Source: Vanilla planifolia
Lineage: Eukaryota; Streptophyta; Magnoliopsida; Asparagales; Orchidaceae
NCBI GenBank assembly: GCA_023846275.1
Contig: JAIUJO010000144.1
Location: 315,001 to 379,000 of the forward strand
Direction of reading: 5' to 3'
Length of the DNA: 64,000 nt
Shown here: one piece after another, positions 12,442 through 24,957 of the stretch
How the letters are laid out: each line of letters starts with the position of its first letter
Numbering within the stretch: the first letter of the stretch is position 1
Notes under the pieces: model-generated
The model's input: only the letters and a program-made list of their open reading frames with translations
Told to the model about the DNA's origin: nothing
Databases searched by the model: none
Position numbers and translations under genes: made by a program

Positions 12442-12530
12442 AGTGAGAAAGCTTAGATTAAACAAGAAGTTAAGAGCTTATAAGGTCAACAAGCTTTTTT
12501 AGAACGTAATATGTTGAAGCATGAGTCAAA
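12442..12530 (+). pseudogene. Kinesin tail exon, unit 2 (KQEVKSL..FLERNMLK)
   Basis: After the acceptor ccatttttag the exon gives, in one frame with two stops, IKQEVKSL, a TAA, then GQQAFLERNMLKHESN. KIN-7O tails have ExELKRLxxQKALLERDISK at the same place, directly after the KLKN..DKxKLE block. The order of exons is therefore preserved. Confidence 0.7.
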
Positions 12531-12913
12531 TATTCTACCCCAAAAAAATTTGTAGGTTAAAATCAGATATGGAAGTTTGCTTGTGTTCTGTTTATACTAG
12601 GACCTAAGTGATTGCTTGTTAATTCATCAGTAGCTAGTAACTTGCGACAATGCAAGATGTAATATAATAAACATATGAGATGCAACTAGAAGAACAAAGG
12701 TTTGTTTCTTAATTTATTGTTATGCTTCACCAAATCATGAAGTTTATTGAGCATTGCCTGAGCATATGGACAATGCTTTTGAACTCTAAAGCTTATTTTG
12801 CTATGATATTTGTTAATTTAGTGTATACTTATGGTTGATATTCAATTCCTTATATTAAGTGAATAGATCTAATTTGGCTTGGTATATATTATTAGTCACA
12901 TGTATTGTTTTAG

Positions 12914-13090
12914 GATGAGTATCAACAGCTTGTATTTAGTGCGTTTGAGATGGAGACCAAAATCACTTCGATGAAAGAGGCTTTGGAAATTACAGTACTA
13001 AAAACTAAATTTGATCTTATATCCAGCAAATTGACTATTGCATTAGTTGACACAGAGCTACTTAAGGAGGGGCTTATTAGAATAGTATAA
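12914..13090 (+). pseudogene. Kinesin tail exon (EYQQLVFSAFEMETK), open over 58 codons
   Basis: After the acceptor tgttttag the exon reads DEYQQLVFSAFEMETKITSM, then KEALEITVLKTKFDLISSKL and TIALVDTELLKEGL, and stays open to a TAA at 13,088. KIN-7O tails have QEExxxLEVLAFEMETTIASLEEEL at this position. No stop interrupts the frame, which is unusual in this pseudogene. The donor expected before the terminal TAA is not evident. Confidence 0.7.
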
Positions 13091-13231
13091 ATTCCTATAA
13101 ATGTAGAACTATTAATTTTTGAACTAGTGTTAATTTCTTATCAATGCTTCTAAGCTTGTTTACCATTGTACTTCAACAATTTATTGGTTTTGATATCCTA
13201 TTTTAAAACTTGAAGCTATTTTATCTTGCAA

Positions 13232-13320
13232 AAACAAAGTTTGTCCAATTCAAAAGCTGTTCTAGAAGTTCAAAAGATTATCTCAGCTATCTATCAAGAC
13301 AAAAGGAAGATATTATCTTG
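13232..13320 (+). pseudogene. Candidate kinesin tail exon (SLSNSKAVLEVQKII)
   Basis: This short open stretch lies between two recognised tail exons and reads QKQSLSNSKAVLEVQKIISA, then IYQDKRKILS. It has coiled-coil character and sits where KIN-7O has a segment ahead of the SLLEMEEEK block. Its boundaries are unclear. Confidence 0.45.
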
Positions 13321-13416
13321 GTACTATAATTATTCAAATAATGCATATGGCATTGAAACTGTTCTTTCTTTCACTACATTGTTTTAATTCATATACTTAT
13401 TCGTTGATTGGATCAG

Positions 13417-13589
13417 CAACTTATATAAGCTCTTTTAGAACTTAAGATCATAAAATCCACTACATACTCTAAAGAGAAAACTCTAGCTAAGAAACTCAAG
13501 ATATGAAATGATGAAATTATTCGTCTTACGAAGAATCTATCCAACGTATTTGTGAATCAGAGTGCTACTATAGTTTATACTTTTGCAAG
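13417..13589 (+). pseudogene. Kinesin tail exon (ALLELK..SKEKTLAKKL..DEIIRL)
   Basis: The exon is bounded by ttggatcag and gtaaat. It reads QLI, a TAA, ALLELKIIKSTTYSKEKTLA, KKLKI, a TGA, then NDEIIRLTKNLSNV. It corresponds to the KIN-7O segment SLLEMEEEKAIWSSKEKAL with xxIxSLSKxLSEV following. Two premature stops disable it. Confidence 0.65.
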
Positions 13590-16500
13590 GTAAATATAAC
13601 ATGAAAAATATATCAAGGTGAACCCATGATATGTAGCCTAGAAATTTCGTATGAATTTTTTTGGGATTTTCAACTAGCTTAAAGGAAATTTAGCAAATTG
13701 ATTTTACTAAAACTATGTCCACTATATTAAGTGTCATGAAGGCATCTTGTTTTTGCAAATGATTGTTTTTTATTACCATTTTCTATTATTTTTCAATTTT
13801 TCATCCAACTGGTTAGGGTTGATGTTAATCACTGTTTTGATTTTTAAGGTCATAATTTTCTGTTGTGATATTAATGGTTCCCTCAAATGTATAGAATTCT
13901 TTAAGGTTAATTTTTGGCATTATTCCTGTACAATCTGAGTATGCTACAAGTTGAATATTTGTATTATTAACATTCGATTGTGGTCAAGAGCATGTGCATG
14001 AACAAGGCTAGTGGAAGTACATGTGGGATGGTTCAGGTTATTTAGAGGAGAACAAAGAGATAGAAAACAATGGGAGGAAGAAATAAAGAAATTGATAAGA
14101 GTGAGACCAAAATTTGTTCATGCAAAAAGCTTATGAAAAAAGAAAAACTAGTTTATCTGACAAGTCATTCCAAACATGAAAACTCAGCCTAAAGTAGTAC
14201 AAATTCAAGCGTATGATCTTGATTTATCTAGTGCTCAAGGTTAGAAATGGAAAATGAAGAATTGATGTGATTTTCGTGCAAATCATATTAGAATGTCCAA
14301 AACCAATTAATTTTACTATGATAAGGAACTTCATGGAGCCATGCTACAAGCATCATAATTCATTAAAAACTTCATTGAGATTGTCATAACATTCCATGTA
14401 CTAGCAAAAGTGAAATTGAAGTTTAAGAGCAAAAATCATAATCTTATTCCTATCAAAGAATAAATTATGGGCACACGTTTGATTTTCATAGTTTATGACT
14501 TTCTTTTAAGATTGCATTAGGTGTGTCAAGCCATGCAATTAGCATTGTGTTGATGGTATGAGACATCTTCTAGCATATTATTTCATGCTACTACAAGAAG
14601 CTCAAGGAAACTCATGCTCATACAACAAGGAGATTTTAGAATTACATAGAGCCATGAAACATTTGTAGCTGTCTTTGTTGGGAATGAAACATCACACACT
14701 TTGATACACACCCACTCCAATACTTGTAGAACCTAGAAGGTTTCAAAAGGCATGACATATTAAGCACATGACCTATTTGTAACAATTCAACATTTCATCA
14801 TGTATAGGAAAGGATCTCGAAATAAGTTGGTTGGCTTTCTTTTGAGACATGTAGTAAGAAACTTTTGTTTAAGTTTTCTAAAGTGGGTCTAACTGAAGAT
14901 GACAAGGAGTATGTGTTGAGAGATAACAAGAATATTGATTTTAATGGGGATTGATCAAATGTGAAAGCAATGAAAGCTATCTAATTTTCAGTTAGGTGAA
15001 GGTCTTCTCTTTTAAGGGATACAACTTTGCATGCCTTGTAATGGGGATAAGTTCAGATTGGTTCAAGAGACACATACTTCAATGGTGGTTGGTTGCTTTT
15101 GAACGAAAAAAATTGCTATCCTAATCCGACAAATTAAAATTGTATTGTTCTAAGAAGAAATTGGAATTTAAAAAATTTGTGTAGTGATATGTTGTTTATA
15201 ATATCATAAATAGGACCATCTGACAACTCTTATGAGGGTACCATTCATGATATTTTAAAGTATAGGATGAAAATCTCTTCTATGTCTAGTTTTCTTTCAA
15301 CATTTTAGGCCATGTTTCTACTAGTTGAAGACTATTCACAATGTAATTTGGGATTTAGTCCTTAAAGCCCATTCAATGTAGAGTTCCAAACTGACACAAT
15401 TAAAAGTATCGAGGGATTAATGCAAAATAGTGCATAATAGTTTCAATAAGAATTGTAGGATACACTTTAAAGTTGTGGAAAACAATAATAGGCTAAGGTA
15501 TAAAAGGCATTGAGTGTAATATGGTTCACGGTTGGGGACATTTTACGACTTCATATCAATTAGAACATTTAAGGGAGAGGGAAGGAACCTCAAAGGCAAT
15601 GTGGAATGACCCATTTTGACTTTAAGAAGGTTAAAGACAATATATGCTTATGTATTCTTTCTCAATATACGGAGATCGATTTAGAAGTTTGTTTTGGGAG
15701 ATCAAATAGTTTTGGTCAAACCTCCTAAAATCTCATTTCAATGCAATCTAGTGGTGCAACCACTTTACATTGGATTGGAGTACAATGCAATCCCATTTTA
15801 TAAATTTCATTTCAAAACCAGAACGAGATGCTGAGACTAATGAATTATGAAAGGATGAGAGTTGAAGAGCTCGAAAGATGTCACAGTTATGGCTAGCAAA
15901 AAGTTCTAGTGAGGGACATAGGAGCTAAAAGAAGCAATTGCAATGATAGTATTTTTAGTGAAGAATCATATTTTTCTCATTTATTCATTATTGAGAATAC
16001 AAAATAATTTATTATAGATTATTCTTTCTAGTCCTAATTTAAAAGGAATGCTTTCTAAATAATAATATTAAAAAATATAATCAGATAATATATTATCTAA
16101 AATTTTCTCTACAATCATAAATTTTGGTGCCAAATTTAACAAAGAATTATAACTTTTATTGTAACTAAAAATACTAATTAGGTTTAGAATAATTTAGATG
16201 TCTATGCACCTTGTGGGATAAAACTCATTTTGTTTAGTATAGAATTTTCCAAAGAATAATAATATCTAAACATGATACATTATGATGTGATATTACGTTA
16301 TCAAATTGATACGTCCTATAATACTATGTAGTTCAAGGAAAAACAAAGCTAAATCTAATGAGCTTATAGCATCCCTGATTGAAAAATGTGAGTGATGTGA
16401 TGATATTTTTGACAGAGAATTATTAGATGAGTTACTCAAATTATATTTCTAGGTAGATAAGTGTATGAATATTCTTACATTTAGAAGATAGAAAATGTAT

Positions 16501-18630
16501 CAAAGCTATATATATATATACATATATACATGGTTTTATAATGTAAATATTTCTCTTAAAGAAAAATTTTTTTTTGACTAATATAGGAGAACCAAAAAAG
16601 GACACTACCTTTATAAAATGTGATTGTATCCTAATATTGTGGTGTTGGAATGATACTTCATACAATACAATGTGGTATGAGTTGAATGAAGCAAAAGTTG
16701 GAGGGCCTATAACACCAAGTGTTAAAGATGGCAATGAATTATTAATGAGTGATGTCTAAAAGGTTGAAGGAAACAACAATTCTTATTCTCACATCAAAAT
16801 GAAGAGAAAAATTCTAAATTACATATATAATACCAAGGTTTTAAGATATTGAGATACTATTCAGGTTAAAATAACTTTATATTGATATGAAACTTTGAAA
16901 GAGAAATAATATCTTAAAGTAGTAAGGTTATGTTATAACAACAAAATGTTACAAGATGGCAAAATCTTTGCTCTTAGTTGGGTTACAATTTTAATTCATA
17001 GTTACTGTTGTTGACTTGCAAGCGATATTCATCGAGCTATTTGTCATTATGTTTATTATCATACATTATTCCATGTAAACAATGCCACGAGTGTCCACCA
17101 GTTAACTTTGTAAGTGATGTTCTAAGGGTTATTTAAGTTAAAAAGCTAATGAAATTTATTGAAAGGAATAAGTCCTACCCAACAAGCCAACAAGAACTTT
17201 GTCTTTCCTTGCAACTCCCTTTCTCTAATAAAGTATAGCACTAGCCTTTCTTTACTAAAGGGGGAATTCTACGAATAAAATTTCTAAAGATTACATATGT
17301 AGATGTCCAATACTATATTATCACACAAAAAGAATATTAAGATGTTTAGTCTGATTAAGTCCACTGTAGATGCATATGTAGTTGACCAGATCAAACGTAT
17401 TAAGTTGTATATGAACCTGAAAGATTTCAAAATCACAAGTAAAAGCTATGTGAACTATGCAAATCTATCAAAAAATAGATGTTTGAGAGTTGAATCATAT
17501 TTTTCTCACAATTTGACAATAAGCACTAAAGGGTAACTGATGTAGACATACATACCAAGCATTTATTGTCCTTATTTTTGATATGAAAGTGGATCGTGGT
17601 GCATGGCTCAAAGGCATATAAAGAGTCAAATAAGCTATTATAATTTTTCTAAAATCAAACAAAATATTTTGAGTGACTTGCAACCTATATTCTGCTTTAT
17701 AGGCTACCATGACAATGAGGATGTGAGTCACTTGTTGGGAGGGAAAGCTTAGAGCAGAAGTCATAAAAGTGATTAATCTTTTTACAACTATCTATGTGAC
17801 TTCTAATGAAGATGTTTGTAAGTATAAAAATGAGTTTTTTGTGATTTTTATTTGAAGTTGCCTTTTTTACTATTCATGTATGTTTTTCATTATTATAATT
17901 TGTATAGTTGGTTGGTATCACTTCAATAGGTGAAAGAAATGGTAGATTACAAAATCATCAATTTGAGGAGTCAGTTATTATTGATAAAGTTTTGTTAGAA
18001 GACTTTAGAGGTGTTGTTTTAAACAAGCTCCTTTTTTTAGTGACTTAGATACTACTTTGAACATGCTTGTTAATTCTTTCTTTACTTCTCTTTCTCTTTA
18101 TATCTCCTATTTTCCTATCTCTTCCCTTTTCTTCTTCACTTTAAACAATTCCTTCCTCTTTCTTAGTCTATTTTTGATCTAGTTGTTTAGTAACCTTTCT
18201 AAACAAAGCTAATTGCAAATGTCAATTGAAAACCGTACTATCACTTCCACCCCAACCCGACAAAAAGGCATGTTCAGTAAATAGTTAAATCGATGGTGGT
18301 TTTTTCATATCAATCTTAAATGCAACTCATTTCCCGCTCTTCATTTTTGGGAAATTGCTGACGTTATATTGCCTCAACCTTAGAAAAAAAGGGGGATTAT
18401 TTTTCAAGTGCAAAAGTAATGTTTTCAATTTCTAATTTAACAATTCATCTTAAATGAAAGTTTGCTCTTCTTTTGAGACTATTTTAGATTTAATATAAGT
18501 GTGAATCATGTATCATTCAGTTGTGCTTTCATAATTTTGATATGAGATTTTCTTGATCTTTGTTCATATTTGACTAACCAGGAATAACTTATTCCTCAAC
18601 TATTTTTAGTGTGGATGCATGCTCTTGTAG
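13590..18630. other. Long intron-like stretch, no gene recognised
   Basis: There are many short ORFs (13,747-13,938, 16,574-16,759, 17,303-17,536, and minus-strand ORFs at 16,441-16,734 and 17,495-17,764) without recognisable motifs. The part from about 13,980 to 15,900 is slightly less AT-rich than its surroundings and may be an old insertion, but I could not assign it. A CT-rich tract lies at 18,065-18,180. Confidence 0.4.
18065..18180 (+). repeat. Pyrimidine-rich low-complexity tract
   Basis: The plus strand is dominated by C and T, with runs such as cttctctttctctttatatctcc and cttcccttttcttcttc. It is a simple-sequence feature with no assigned role. Confidence 0.7.
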
Positions 18631-18864
18631 GAAGCTTTAACAAGCAACAATGAGATTATTGACTTCTGGGCGAAGCTTAGCTCAACACAGGTGAAACTTG
18701 ATTGCTATCATGGGAGGTTGAAAGAGAATGTTGAGATGAAGCTCATGGACAAAATATATGGAATCGTCTACTATGTTAAAAATCCAACCTCGAGTTTACG
18801 CGCAATATATTGTTCACTTGTCCAAAAAACCTGCAGAGAAAGATTGAGCCCTTCATTCAAATAG
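18631..18864 (+). pseudogene. Probable further kinesin tail exon, 78 codons
   Basis: This is a 234-nt stretch between an acceptor (gctcttgtag) and a donor (gtactt). It is open from the first base to a TAG that ends exactly at the donor. It reads EALTSNNEIIDFWAKLSSTQ, VKLDCYHGRLKENVEMK and so on. The charged heptad-like pattern and the EALxSxNEEIxFW start suit a kinesin coiled-coil tail, and it lies on the same strand 5 kb after the last recognised exon. A link to the same gene is an inference from position and composition. The first 40 residues look the most coding-like. Confidence 0.5.
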
Positions 18865-20569
18865 GTACTTTTTCTTTCTTCCTTCTTTGCCCACCTTTAG
18901 GTCCAGAATTTGGTTTATCCTACACTAAATTAAACAATATTTCAAAAAATTTTTATTAGTAGTTTCATTAAAAATTATTCATAAAATATATTATAGGAAA
19001 GAAAATTATTTTTGTAACTTTTTATTTGTAAAAAAAATGGAATTAAATGGTTAATATCAAAAATTACATTTCAACTTTATGTTGTATTCACAAAATATTT
19101 CCTATTTTGTTTTTTTAAAACTCTTTTACCAAAGACAAAAACATTGATATTTTAAAAATAATTTTCACAAAATTGTTTTCTCTCATTTTGAACTAATTTT
19201 TTAAAACCGCTTTGATAAACCCACTTTCCAAATTTATAAGTCATAACCTAATATAGCATTAACATAGTATAGAAATTCATTTTTCAAGATCATGCCTTTA
19301 TAAATTCATATATTTTAGGAATTTTTTATATTATTATAATGTTTTATTATTATTTTATACATTAAAATGTTCATTATTATCAAGAGATAGAGATTATTAA
19401 ATTAATTTGCCCAAAATGATGATATGTGATGTTAATAATAGATAATTCAAACTGCTTATTTTGATAATCTAATTAGCTCTTAGTGAATGAGTTTTAGGTT
19501 GAAAATTGATCATTTTCATTTAATGAAGTCAAACGAAGCTTTGGCATAAATTTTTTCCCTCACTAACAAAGTTCTACTATTGCATAAAAACCAAGTTGGA
19601 TTAAAAAAATAACTCTTCAATCCATACTTTACCTCAACAAATTATGTGCTCCTTGCATCACTAGTTGTAAATGGCTTCTCACAACTCTAATAGTTTCCCT
19701 TTTCATTCCACACTCACCCTCTAGCTCACAAAAGGTTTCCAATATCCATCTTGATTCTTTTTCTACTTTTCCCTAATAAGCTTCTCCCAAGTTAACCTTC
19801 TCATTTCATTCATCTTCACTCTCAACTCACTTTTCGTAATCTACTTGAGCTTCCTCTCTTTGCCATTTTTATTCTCTCTGTAACATGTGTAATACAATAA
19901 AATATTACCTTCAATCCAATCTATGTTGAGCTATGTCGAATTAATTTATGTAATTACATTAATATTATTCCAAAATTTTAAATATAAGTATATATATCTT
20001 AAAATTCAATACTAATTACTTAAACTTTTAAAAATTATTAACTCATTGCATTGGATTACTTTTGGGAAGCTCTTTTATATTATTTGTCTTAATAAACTTT
20101 TCGAATTCATTTAAAATCATGACATACTTTTCAATATTATACTAATTTAATAATATTTTAAAATATAAATAACATATTTAAAACAATTAACTTTATTATA
20201 TCCAACATAAATTATTAAAACTTTATTGACTTAATTTATCGTCTATAGTATATAATATATATATATATTAGTCGATAATGTATGGTTCCACTTCCCAAGT
20301 AGCTCTTCTTTCCACTTGACATTTTTAAAAAACATTTATCATTAAAATAGCTTTATTTCTTAGCAGCTTCTCCATTTTGTTTAAGATCTTCCCTTATATT
20401 TGAAAATAAGTTTGATATCTAGGCCAATATAATTAACAACAAAACAAGGATCTATAATACATCTTCATAAAATAAAAAGATGAAATACATTATTAATTCT
20501 TGATATATAAAGAGTCAAAACAATCAAATATATCACATGCCCAACTCTCTTTAACTTAGAGGGAGCAAA
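18865..20569. other. AT-rich stretch with no recognisable gene
   Basis: Very AT-rich, with homopolymer and AT runs (for example a short (AT)n at about 20,257-20,269). No ORF of note and no domain recognised. Part of it could be the remaining body or LTR of the minus-strand gypsy element next to it, but no LTR or primer-binding site is visible. Confidence 0.45.
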
Positions 20570-21345
20570 AAATTTAGATTTTAACTCATTTTTTTTTCAA
20601 TTCTTACAATATCTTTCGTTTAACTGATTTTGACAAATACATGATCTCTTTCTTGAAATTTTATTAATCAATGCTTTGCATCAAAGTACCTTTTCTTCTT
20701 ACCTTGAGCTATCTTTAATTGACCTTCAATAATTCTTATCCTTTTGTGGCTTTCCCAATAATCTAAGGATCCAATAAAACTCTTTCTTTTCTTTTATTCC
20801 GACATAGAGTTAACAAATAATTCATTTCATATATAGCCTCATATGACGCAATTTCAAAATTATATTGATAATTGTTATTATTAAAAAAATTATCAATGAT
20901 AAATGACTTTATTAACCTCCTCCAAGGTCTAATATAAAAAGTCTTAAGTAAATCTTTTAGAATCTTAATGATTCTCTTTATTTATTTATCTATTGGAGGA
21001 TGAATGACTACTAAATTTTAAACATGTTTCAAAATCTTGATCCATTATCTTTCAAATATGAAAAGTAAAGTTAGATTTCATACCTAATATAATAGTTTTT
21101 GTTATCCCTGTAATTTAACAATTTTGTTCACATGGATATGAGCCAACATTTATGTTAAATAAGTTGTGTTAATAACAAGAAAATAACTATATTTTGTTAA
21201 TCAATCTACAATCACTTATATTGAATCAAGACCTATTGGTGATTAAGATAACTTTATCAAAATATCTATAATTACTTCTTCTCATTATGAATGGATGAAG
21301 GTTATAATATTTCTCTTAGTTTTGTTATGAATCTTTGATTTATTG
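20570..21345 (-). mobile_element. Ty3/gypsy retrotransposon remnant: integrase core and C-terminal region
   Basis: On the minus strand, with frameshifts and stops, the translation follows the end of a plant Ty3/gypsy polyprotein. From high to low coordinates: a decayed DRLTKYxHFL region, then IYVNKIVKLxG, then FxxCLKFSSHSS for the segment after the second catalytic aspartate, then SYEAIYEMN (family AYEALYGRKCRSP), then REGQLKIAQGKKKRYFD (family RLKTAQSRQKSYADKRR), then KFQERDHVFVKIS (family EFxVGDxVFLKVSP). The stops rule out function. No LTRs, reverse transcriptase or RNase H part were seen beside it, so it is an isolated 3' pol fragment. Confidence 0.75.
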
Positions 21346-21706
21346 ATAGATTAAACTTCTTTGACCACATCAACACATTTTTTTATTCCAAGCCACTTAT
21401 CACATGCTCAAATGCTAGCCACCTACCACGTGCCCAATAGGTCAATGAGTGTGTATATGGCCTTTCAGGTGCAGAAGCTGCACCCACTTTTGTGTAGCAG
21501 TTCGTGTTTGCATAGATGGTCTCATTGTAATGTAGAATTTTATTTGGGTAAAAATTTACATGTTTCTTTAGAAATTAAAATATTATGTATCTTATAATAA
21601 AATCTTATATCCAAACATCTATATAAATGTATAAGAGTGCTATCTAAAATATTTTAAGGTTCTTTAAATTTCAAAATTTTGTGAATTTAAAACTCTTCAA
21701 AGTAAC
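21346..21706. other. Short stretch before the second duplication arm, nothing recognised
   Basis: Contains a 78-codon frame (21,361-21,597) that starts with a non-ATG codon and has no recognisable motif. Confidence 0.4.
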
Positions 21707-24700
21707 TTCTTGAGAAATTAATCTCTGAATTACAAAAACCCTCATCTCCTTCATTTCTTCCTTAGTTGCCCACAGTTCTTAAGATACAATTTTGTTGTTG
21801 CAATTCAAAAAAGGAATGTATACTATCAGAGGGATTAACGTGAAAATACCTTGCAAGCAAATCAATAATCTATAAAAATATTTTACTTTATTTCACATAA
21901 ATAATGTATTTATTTTCTTATAAAAATATTATAAATGACAAGCCTAAGTCATGAACAAAGTAATTATTTTGACAATGCTTTAGTTGTTTGATTGCATACA
22001 TAGTGACTTTTTTATTCTACGTCAACCCATAGCATAGATACTGTAAACATGCATCATTGTACACATGATATGCATCTATACATTCTAGAAGTGCCGTTTG
22101 CAACTAAACTTAAAATCTTTAAATATCTCGAAACTATTTTCATAAATCGAGTCTCATTTATATTTGATTCTTTTTTAAGACTATCTAGTGATGGAGAGGT
22201 CTTATTTTATAATCTTTTCACAAACTATCTATAATAACTTACATATTGAACAGATTTCTTTTCGCTTTATTTTGGTATGAGTTTTGGTCAACTCATGATT
22301 ATTAAAAGAACCAATTGCAAAATCAACACATAGAGTATTTAATATATAGTTAGTTCTCACTCATAATTTGTACACTATTAGAAAATATATAATATGTTCT
22401 TTTAAAAATTTTTAATAAATAAAAATATCATTTATGAATATAATTATAAATCAATCTAAATATTGTAAAACTTTGTGCTCATTTGACCTATGAGAGCTGA
22501 TGAGACATTTATTTTACTAAATAATAACTTTAAAAATACATAATATTCTTGTTTTGTTTAAAATATAACTTCAAAAATATCTCCTTATTTTATTTTCAAT
22601 AGGTGGTAAGAAAATCATTGACCAATCTTAAAAAATATCATTAATTCTTAGAGTTGGTCAAAAAGATTTCAATTTTTGCAAAAGATATTTATTCAATTAA
22701 AATCTTTTAGCAAATTAATTTTATTTGTCTTTTTATTTAAGTTAGTTAAATCATAATTTGCATGATAATAATAAATTTTTAAAATCCTTTAATGGATTGC
22801 AGTTTAAAAAATATTATAAATTATTTTTAGTTTTAATAATTATGTAATGATAATATTTGTAAATACTTAATATATTTTAGCTAACTCTATTAGATCAACT
22901 ATTCAAAAGTCTAAGACAAGAATCCCCATTGATGACCTTAGTATTTTTCTCATATTTTTATTTTTCTATTCTAATTTGTACACTTATTCATTATATATAT
23001 ATATATCACCTATCGAGCTATAATTTTTTATATATTGATTAGATAATCATTAGTTTTATAAGATTTGTTGTAACATTTAAAATTAAGTTTGAATCATTTT
23101 ATACTAATGATGTTAATCGTATTGCTTGGGTTAACTATTTCAAAAGTTTAGAATGTAACAATTTTACAAAATTGAGTAGGACAATGAAAAAAATATCTTT
23201 GCACAATTTCTTTTCCAATTTAATGGTATACCACTTTAACTTTATTTGATAAAGCCAAGCTTTACATAAAAAAAAGGGAAAATAAGTTTTTAGTTCTACA
23301 TAACAAAGTATATGTGATAAAATAATATATCAACACTTATAACAAGATAACTAACATACTATCTACTCGACTTGAAAATAATGGATTTATCATTAAAAAT
23401 AAATAAATATTGAGTCCACGGTAAAGTTAGTTAACCTAATATCATAATATTTGCTTGGTATTAAAAAATATTTTGAATAATATAAAAATAGTTGTTAGAA
23501 GTGTCCTGCATGACCTCTCCTGACATCTTATGTTTCTTTTCCATAACACATTCATTCACATATGGTACATTTATTTTATGTTGATTCTTTGAAATGATTA
23601 AAAAAATTTATAAAAACATTTAAATTGAAGAATTTAAAAAAATGAATTTTTTATATTTTTAAGATTATTTTTTTTGAAAAACATTTACATCAAGCAAAGA
23701 AAACATACCAATAATATTTGCAATCACATAGTCAAATCATGTATTACAATATATTGAATTTAGGATAGTGAATGGGAGTTACAAAGACTGGCAGTAAAAT
23801 GATGCAAGAACATAACAATTCATTTATTGTTAATGGATATTCTTAAAATGGAATATAAAAACAAATTTTTTTTGTACGATTTCAATTAGTAAATAATTAA
23901 TAAAACAATTTGTAGATTTTCTTAATTAAACTATTATGTAAAATCTAAAAGATAATGTTTTAAGTTTGTAATTAAAAGAATGTAATTAGATGGGAGAGAA
24001 TATCAAAAAATCATATTATAATATGACTTATTGTATAAAGGGTGGGTCTTACATGTGTTCTTCATTTTTTTTTACTTTTTAAGCTAAAAAATTTGTATTT
24101 TAATAAAAACTTTTCATTAAATTTTTATCCACTCTCAAATAAAATTTATTATTCAAAATACTTTTATAAAGCCATTAATTAAAACATACAAATCATATTT
24201 AAAAATACTATTAACTAATTATAATTTAATTGTAGTGCAATTACAAGGAAGATTGAAGAATATTCTTGAAATGTGACCATGGACATGATAAGAACAACAA
24301 ATTGATGATTATTGATGTCATTCTCCAAAGAATCAAATTTTTGCTCATCACCACCATCAAGTAGCCTTCAGACTTATCGAGTTAACAACTTATGTGACAT
24401 GTTCTTTTCGTTATTGAAACTCACTCTTAGAGATGAATACTATTCTTAAGCCAACAACCTCCAGACATGTGTCTCTAATAAGTAGGCAAATCAGGGTATA
24501 ATTAAAAAAATTTAGGTAAAATAAAAATAAAGAAAAATAATAAGAACATATTAAATTTTAAGATGATTTAATTACTTATTCTTAATTTTATATCTACCCT
24601 TTAGACATTTTTATTGGGCCTATTACTCCTCCTTTCTTTTATCGTAAGTGTTGGCAAAAAAGCCTTGCAATAGTTTTTTCTTAGAGAAAAAAAATTTAAG

Positions 24701-24909
24701 CCTTCGATTCCCTTCACACAATCTCCAATATTAAACACCTTCCCACACAAGGTTAAAAGTGGCAACTTTTCTATAAATAATACTTGATATAGGCTCTCTC
24801 TTCTCACACAATGATCATCACTAACACCTCTAAATCCTAGTTGGATTAAGCCAAATTTAACAATAACAATAAAAAATTTTACATAAACACTTTAAACTTT
24901 AATGGAGTG

Positions 24910-24957
<48 letters not shown>

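Larger units (their letters stand above)
11691..12530 (+). repeat. 841-bp tandem duplication inside the kinesin pseudogene, unit 2
   Basis: Second unit of the duplication, with counterparts of all three exons at about 11,876-11,937, 12,151-12,362 and 12,442-12,530. It is collinear with unit 1 and of similar length. This is probably the copy joined to the following original exon at 12,914. Confidence 0.85.
5790..13589 (+). pseudogene. KIN7O: Decayed tail of a KIN-7O-type (CENP-E-like) kinesin, multi-exon
   Basis: A series of short plus-strand exons, in the right order and separated by AT-rich introns, encodes pieces of the long coiled-coil tail of a plant KIN-7O kinesin, a plus-end motor related to CENP-E. 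Recognisable blocks in order: DKAEDFF..HALLNLT (about 5,855), GAILVIK..LEEQV (6,346), IESLEKEKSSL then MNLDDVV (6,458), KIEELKFEK (11,035), LHSQIFSLKKK then LSSSSLAKGKESLRKE (11,334), KQEVKSL then FLERNMLK (12,442), EYQQLVFSAFEMETK (12,914), and SKEKTLAKKL then DEIIRL (13,417). Many exons carry in-frame stops (5,912, 6,367, 6,494, 13,426), so this is a pseudogene. It keeps introns, so it is not a processed copy. The motor domain is not found upstream. A probable later exon lies at 18,631-18,864. The family call rests on memory of the protein and is strong for the 11.3-13 kb blocks and weaker for the first ones. Confidence 0.75.
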
